Origin: Clavibacter zhangzhiyongii
GTDB lineage: Bacteria; Actinomycetota; Actinomycetes; Actinomycetales; Microbacteriaceae
DNA length: 64,000 bases
Reading direction: 5' to 3'
Assembly: GCF_014775655.1 (NCBI RefSeq)
Contig: NZ_CP061274.1
Span: forward strand, 2,542,001-2,606,000
Positions within the stretch are counted from its first letter, which is position 1. Each line of letters begins with the position of its first letter. Positions 58,776 to 64,000 of this stretch are shown one piece after another. Under the pieces are notes generated by a model. It did no database searches and was not told the DNA's origin. It saw nothing but the letters and a program-made list of their open reading frames with translations. The position numbers and the translations under genes were made by a program.

Positions 58776-59273
58776 TCAGGCCGCGGGCGCCAGGAACTCG
58801 TCCCAGCCGGGGGCCGGGCGCTCCATGCCGCTGACGACCCAGCCGCTCCCCTGCGGCGCGCGCGGCGACGTGCGCAGCGTCCAGCCCATCTCCTCCGGCG
58901 TGCGGTCGCTCTTGCGGTTGTTGCACGAGAGGCAGCACGCGACGAGGTTCTCCCACGTGTCCTTCCCGCCGCGCGAGCGCGGGAGCACGTGGTCGATGGT
59001 GGTGGCGTTCCGCGCGCAGTACGCGCACCGGCCGCCGTCGCGCCGGAGGACCCCGCGGCGCGAGACGGGCACGCGCCGGGCGTGCGGGATCCGCACGTAC
59101 CGGGTGAGCAGGATGACCGACGGACGCCCCCAGGCCCCGCCGTTCCCCCGGATGGGGTTCCCCTCGTCCTGGGCGAGCATGGTGGCCTTGCCGCTCAGCA
59201 CGAGCACCAGGGCCCGCTTGAACGACACGACGGCGAGCGGCTCGAAGCCCGCGTTGAGTACCAGTGTGCGCAC
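58776..59273 (-). CDS. HNH endonuclease
   Basis: The 165-residue protein starts VRTLVLNAGFEPLAVVSFKR, a conserved N-terminus in actinobacterial HNH proteins. Its HNH/McrA-like domain has zinc Cys pairs CAYC and CLSC, and the catalytic core TIDHVLPRSRGGKDTWENLV with CNNRKSD. It probably nicks or cuts DNA; the biological role of this widespread family is unclear. The GTG has a GAGAGGGAT site. A short His-rich ORF and a hairpin precede it on the same strand. Confidence 0.9.
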   Translation of the reverse strand: MRTLVLNAGFEPLAVVSFKRALVLVLSGKATMLAQDEGNPIRGNGGAWGRPSVILLTRYVRIPHARRVPVSRRGVLRRDGGRCAYCARNATTIDHVLPRSRGGKDTWENLVACCLSCNNRKSDRTPEEMGWTLRTSPRAPQGSGWVVSGMERPAPGWDEFLAPAA

Positions 59274-59344
59274 GACATCCCTCTCAGACCGGCCTGGACG
59301 GCTTCCAGGCATCCGAACGAGGCGTCCCGCCCCCGGGAACACGC

Positions 59345-59376
59345 GAAGGCACCGCCGAGTGCTCGGCGATGCCTTC
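59345..59376 (-). promoter_or_regulatory. Attenuator-like hairpin upstream of the HNH gene
   Basis: GAAGGCATCGCCGAG and CTCGGCGGTGCCTTC form a 15-bp stem with one wobble and a 2-nt centre. It overlaps the last base of the His-rich ORF's stop codon and lies about 70 nt before the HNH start, so ribosome position on the short ORF could affect it. Confidence 0.5.
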
Positions 59377-59489
59377 TAGGTGAGCGGGCGACCGCTCCGG
59401 TGGACCTGGTGGATGCCCACCCGGGGATGGTGCCGATGGCCGTGGCGCACGTGAGCATCCATGGTGCGGATGTCGCGTGCGGTGGTCAT
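59376..59489 (-). CDS. His-rich 37-codon leader ORF
   Basis: The ATG has a GGGAG ribosome site at 5-nt spacing. The peptide contains seven His within MDAHVRHGHRHHPRVGIHQV and ends HRSGRPLT. Composition and position resemble amino-acid-responsive leader peptides (his-type attenuators), but the gene downstream is an HNH endonuclease rather than a biosynthetic gene. Confidence 0.45.
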   Translation of the reverse strand: MTTARDIRTMDAHVRHGHRHHPRVGIHQVHRSGRPLT

Positions 59490-59564
59490 CGGGGCTCCCG
59501 GGCGGGTCGAGGGACGTCTCACCGCACAGGGTAGCCCAGGGGCCCGCGTTTGTCCCGGGGAATG

Positions 59565-59613
59565 CAGGAGGCCGGCGGGGCATCCGCGAGGGATGCGTCC
59601 CGCCGGCCTCCTG
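59565..59613 (-). terminator. Compound hairpin terminator of the NlpC/P60 gene
   Basis: An outer 15-bp perfect stem (CAGGAGGCCGGCGGG and complement) encloses an inner GCATCC/GGATGC stem. It lies just downstream of the NlpC/P60 gene on its strand. Confidence 0.8.
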
Positions 59614-59635
59614 GAGGTCGATCCGGTGCCGGTCG

Positions 59636-60553
59636 TCAGCCGAGGAGGCGGACGAAGTGCACGTTGGTGCTCCAGATCGGGCGCTCCTTGACGTGATCGC
59701 CGGGCTTCGGCGCGTCGATGAAGATGCCGTTGCCGGTGTAGATGCCGTCGTGGCTGAAGTCGTTCCACACCACGATGTCACCGGGGCGGGCGTCCTCGCG
59801 GGAGACGACGGTGCCGGCGTTGTGCTGCGCGCGGACCGAGTGCGGCAGGTTGAGGCCGAACTGGGCGAAGACGTACTTCACGAGGCCCGAGCAGTCGAAG
59901 CCGGCGGGGGTCTCGCCGCCGAAGACGTAGGGGACGCCGAGGTACTGGCGCGCGACCGAGGCGACGCCGCCGGCGCTGGAGGACGACCCCTGGTAGATCG
60001 GGTTCTGGGCGATCTGCGTGGCGGAGGCGCCCGTGTAGCTGGTCGCGGTCGACGCGAGCTGCGTGCGACGCTGCTCGGCGAGCGCCGCCTGCGCGGCGGC
60101 GGCCTTCTGCGCGTTCAGCTCGGCGACGGAGGTGGCCGTGAAGCCCTCCTCGACCGGCGCGGAGGTCGCGTCGTCGGCGTTGACCACCTGCGCGTTGGCG
60201 GCGGTGTAGTCCTGGAGGGACGTGCCGGCGACGTTCGCGGTCGGGTGCCCGAGCGACGCGGTGGACGCGTAGGCGGGGAGCGCCATGACGCCGATGACGC
60301 CCGTGACGAAGGTCATGACGACCGCGTTGGCGGCCTTGGTGCGACGCGAGCGCCCGGCGGCGGGCGCCGGGGTCATGCGGGGAGCGGGGGTCGCGAGCGT
60401 GCGGGACGCGGAGTCGCGACGGGGGCGGACGGCCTTCGCGTTCTCGGCGGCGCGGAGCTCGCGACGAGTGGGGAGGCGATCCATCCCGGGTGCGGGCGGT
60501 CGAGTCGGGTCGGACGGGTTCCCGACGGAACCGCTGATGTCACCATGGGCCAA
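59636..60553 (-). CDS. NlpC/P60 peptidoglycan endopeptidase
   Basis: The protein (305 residues from TTG) has a basic cytoplasmic start, one membrane/signal helix (AVVMTFVTGVIGVMALPAYA), an Ala/Gln-rich coiled linker (ELNAQKAAAAQAALAEQRRT) and a C-terminal NlpC/P60 domain. The catalytic Cys lies in FDCSGLVKYVFAQFG and His in DFSHDGIYTGNG, with DIVVWND between. It cuts stem peptides in the cell wall. The TTG at 60553 is chosen because AGGAGG lies 8 nt upstream; the ATGs at 60484 and 60586 have no well-spaced site. Confidence 0.88.
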   Translation of the reverse strand: MAHGDISGSVGNPSDPTRPPAPGMDRLPTRRELRAAENAKAVRPRRDSASRTLATPAPRMTPAPAAGRSRRTKAANAVVMTFVTGVIGVMALPAYASTASLGHPTANVAGTSLQDYTAANAQVVNADDATSAPVEEGFTATSVAELNAQKAAAAQAALAEQRRTQLASTATSYTGASATQIAQNPIYQGSSSSAGGVASVARQYLGVPYVFGGETPAGFDCSGLVKYVFAQFGLNLPHSVRAQHNAGTVVSREDARPGDIVVWNDFSHDGIYTGNGIFIDAPKPGDHVKERPIWSTNVHFVRLLG

Positions 60554-60885
60554 GTTGTCAACCTCCTGCGTCTCGACGCCGGGCATGCTGGCGCCCCGTC
60601 CCTCCAAGGTCGTCGAGGGGTACACGCGCAGGGGACGGGTGTCGAGACGCCCTGCACCGGGCCCGGAACCTCTGTGGTGGTCGGTCGGGCCTGTTCGAGA
60701 GTAAGGGACCGGCCCCCGTTTGTCATCCTGAGGGACCATATTTCTAACGAATCCATAACGGCAGACGTCATCCTGACGGCGGATGCGGACCAGAAGCCCC
60801 GGTGGGACCGGCCTGTCGTCCGCGTGTGCCCAGTCCGGGGGTGGTCCTGCGGATCCGCCCGGTCGCGCGCCGTCGCGCGTGCGGG
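60554..60885. other. Leader and promoter region of the NlpC/P60 gene
   Basis: No gene is supported in this 332-bp gap. The half nearer the gene could be a long GC-rich leader. The stretch 60720-60780 is A+T richer and contains a direct repeat around a possible -10 (AAATATGG on the minus strand). I looked for the c-di-AMP (ydaO) riboswitch often found before such genes and did not find its conserved blocks. Confidence 0.45.
60722..60776 (-). promoter_or_regulatory. Direct repeats flanking a possible promoter
   Basis: GTCATCCTGA occurs at 60722-60731 and 60767-60776, 45 bp apart, on either side of the AT-rich core. They could bind a regulator of the NlpC/P60 gene. Confidence 0.35.
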
Positions 60886-61584
60886 TCAGCGCTCGATGAA
60901 GATGTGGCCCGCGACCTCTAGCGGGAGCTCCAGCCCCGCCCCCGCGCCGTCCACGCGCACGAGCACGTAGGCGCCGTCGCGGGAGAAGGAGCCGGTGGCA
61001 CCCGGCAGCACGCCGGCCTGCTTGAGCTGCGAGAGGAGCTCCGGGTCGAACTGCACCGGCTCGCCGAGCCGGCGGATCACGCCGCGGGCCGGCGCGTCCT
61101 CCGTGGTGCCGAGCGACGCCTCGACGACGCTCACCATGCCGGCCATGAACGCGACGGCGGGCGAGTCGCCCAGCTCGTCGAGCCCCGGGATGGGGTTGCC
61201 GTACGGCGACTCGGTGGGGTGTCCCAGGAGGTCGAGGATCTTGCGCTCCACCTGCTCGCTCATCACGTGCTCCCAGCGGCAGGCCTCGTCGTGGACGAAC
61301 TCCCACTCGAGGCCGATGACGTCGCTGAGGAGCCGCTCGGCGAGGCGGTGCTTGCGCATCACGTGGACGGCCTTGCTGCGCCCCTCGGGGGTGAGCTCGA
61401 GGTGGCGGTCGCCGCTCACGATCACGAGCCCGTCGCGCTCCATGCGGGCGACGGTCTGCGAGACGGTGGGGCCCGAGTGCCCGAGGCGCTCGGAGATGCG
61501 CGCCCTCAGGGGGACGATGGCCTCCTCCTCGAGGTCGAGGATGGTGCGGAGGTACATCTCCGTCGTGTCCACGAGATCAGTCAT
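60886..61584 (-). CDS. DtxR/IdeR-type metal-dependent repressor
   Basis: The 232-residue regulator has a winged helix (about 22-60, RISERLGHSGPTVSQTVARM), a dimerisation/metal domain and a C-terminal SH3-like FeoA domain. Met10, His79, Glu83, His98, Cys102, Glu105 and His106 occupy exactly the numbered metal-ligand positions of C. diphtheriae DtxR. The Cys102 points to iron rather than manganese sensing. It should repress iron-uptake genes when Fe2+ is plentiful. A GGGAGG site precedes the ATG. It is divergent from serC. Confidence 0.94.
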   Translation of the reverse strand: MTDLVDTTEMYLRTILDLEEEAIVPLRARISERLGHSGPTVSQTVARMERDGLVIVSGDRHLELTPEGRSKAVHVMRKHRLAERLLSDVIGLEWEFVHDEACRWEHVMSEQVERKILDLLGHPTESPYGNPIPGLDELGDSPAVAFMAGMVSVVEASLGTTEDAPARGVIRRLGEPVQFDPELLSQLKQAGVLPGATGSFSRDGAYVLVRVDGAGAGLELPLEVAGHIFIER

Positions 61585-61692
61585 CGGGGCCTCCCTTGCG
61601 CCATCGACCAGCCTACTTCCCCGGGTGCGGGATGACCGGCGCGGGGGCGCCCGTCGGGATCCGCCGCCCCGGATCGGGCGGGGGCGGTCCCC

Positions 61693-62823
<1,131 letters not shown>

Positions 62824-62834
62824 TCCCGTCCCTC

Positions 62835-62890
62835 CCCCGCATGACGACGGCGGCGGTCCCCGAGGGGACCGCCGCCGTCGTCATGCGGGG
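62835..62890. terminator. 26-bp perfect hairpin between convergent genes
   Basis: 62835-62860 pairs without mismatch with 62865-62890 across CGAG. It lies between the convergent serC and DUF3027 genes and should stop transcription from both directions. It is the longest stem in the window. Confidence 0.9.
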
Positions 62891-62896
62891 TGCGGA

Positions 62897-63596
<700 letters not shown>

Positions 63597-63604
<8 letters not shown>

Positions 63605-63980
63605 CGAGCTCCTCCGCGACCCGGCGCAGGAGCGCCGCGATCTTCCGGCTGTGGGCGTCGTCCGGGTACCGGCCGCGCTTGAGGTTGGTGCCGATCCCGT
63701 CGAGCACCTTCACGAGGTCCTCGACGATGACGGCCATGTCGTCGGCGGGCTTGCGGGACATGCGGACGAGCGAGGGCGGGGCGTCGAGGATCCGCGCCGA
63801 GAGCGCCTGGGCGCCGCGCTTGCCGTCGGCGATGCCGAACTCGAGCCGGGTGCCGGCCTTCACGCCGGCGACGCCCGAGGGCAGGGCCGACGCGTGCAGG
63901 AAGACCTCCTGGCCGTCGTCCGAGCTGATGAACCCGAACCCCTTGTCCTCGTCGTAGAACTTCACCTTGCCGGTGGGCAT
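63597..63980 (-). CDS. Cold-shock domain protein with C-terminal extension
   Basis: The 127-residue protein starts with a cold-shock domain (1-65): TGKVKFYDEDKGFGFISSDD, with RNP1 KGFGFI and RNP2 VFLHAS for single-stranded nucleic-acid binding. A 60-residue helical extension follows (SLVRMSRKPADDMAVIVEDL, DAHSRKIAALLRRVAEELDA), longer than the usual 67-residue CspA. It is the first gene of a two-gene unit with the DUF3027 protein (8-bp overlap). The promoter lies at or beyond the window end. Confidence 0.93.
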
Positions 63981-64000
63981 GCGATCCTCTTCCCTCGCCC

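Noticed and set aside
60554-60885. c-di-AMP (ydaO) riboswitch before the NlpC/P60 gene
   Set aside because: The conserved ydaO sequence blocks and pseudoknot partners could not be found on the correct strand.

Overview
The window looks like a chromosomal segment of a high-GC actinobacterium, most probably Microbacteriaceae and Clavibacter-like. The grounds are a very G+C-rich sequence, an Lsr2 nucleoid protein, a DtxR/IdeR-type regulator, the galU - acetyltransferase - SepX/GlpR-like membrane protein neighbourhood, DnaA boxes of the actinobacterial form, and many genes that begin 6-7 nt after a TANNNT box as leaderless mRNAs do. The genus is an inference.

Layout. 1-6.5 kb: tail of a GlsB/YeaQ-type membrane protein, a membrane protein, serine dehydratase SdaA, an SdpI-like protein, then a uronate-oxidation locus (unknown TIM-barrel-like protein, IclR regulator and uronate dehydrogenase on the minus strand, KdgD dehydratase divergent). 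6.5-16.1 kb: DUF255 thioredoxin-like protein, CorA, an aldo/keto reductase coupled to an acyl-CoA ligase, and the large helicase HrpA. 16.1-19.4 kb: an accessory island ending in a scar in which the 3' parts of a GNAT gene and of hrpA are fused; it carries a three-gene minus-strand operon whose last protein has a weak class I isoprenoid-synthase-like motif. 19.5-26.2 kb: GAF/PP2C phosphatase, rhodanese, GNAT acetyltransferase, and a class Ic-like ribonucleotide reductase. The RNR beta subunit has Phe at the radical-Tyr site. The alpha subunit lacks its C-terminal cysteine tail, which lies in a separate 25-codon ORF joined by TGATG. Two NrdR boxes and a DnaA-box cluster sit upstream.

26.2-40 kb: MFS transporter, lipoprotein, aldo/keto reductase, HtrA-like membrane protease, an arabinoside import and hydrolysis operon (GH51 arabinofuranosidase, two permeases, Tat lipoprotein binding protein, LacI regulator), and a methyltransferase. 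40-48.8 kb: tRNA-Ala, cell-division-linked SepX/GlpR-like protein, acetyltransferase and GalU (with no moeA/glp gene between them), 5-FTHF cyclo-ligase, FmdB-like protein, MscL, and a 1268-aa DUF4011-type helicase-like protein whose Walker A and B motifs both look degenerate, coupled to a small disordered protein. 48.8-52.2 kb: tRNA-Arg followed by a defence-like cassette (HsdR_N-type nuclease; MazG-like pyrophosphohydrolase overlapping a GIY-YIG/DUF2075 helicase). 52.4-64 kb: YrdC/Sua5-like protein, Lsr2, an LPXTG surface protein with a tandem-repeat stalk, a BTAD regulator coupled to a 34-codon leader ORF, S9 peptidase, an HNH endonuclease preceded by a His-rich leader ORF and a hairpin, NlpC/P60 peptidase, DtxR, SerC, a DUF3027 protein with an 18-Asp run, and a cold-shock protein.

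Most transcription units end in perfect GC-rich hairpins. All calls come from reading the sequence; no database search was run.
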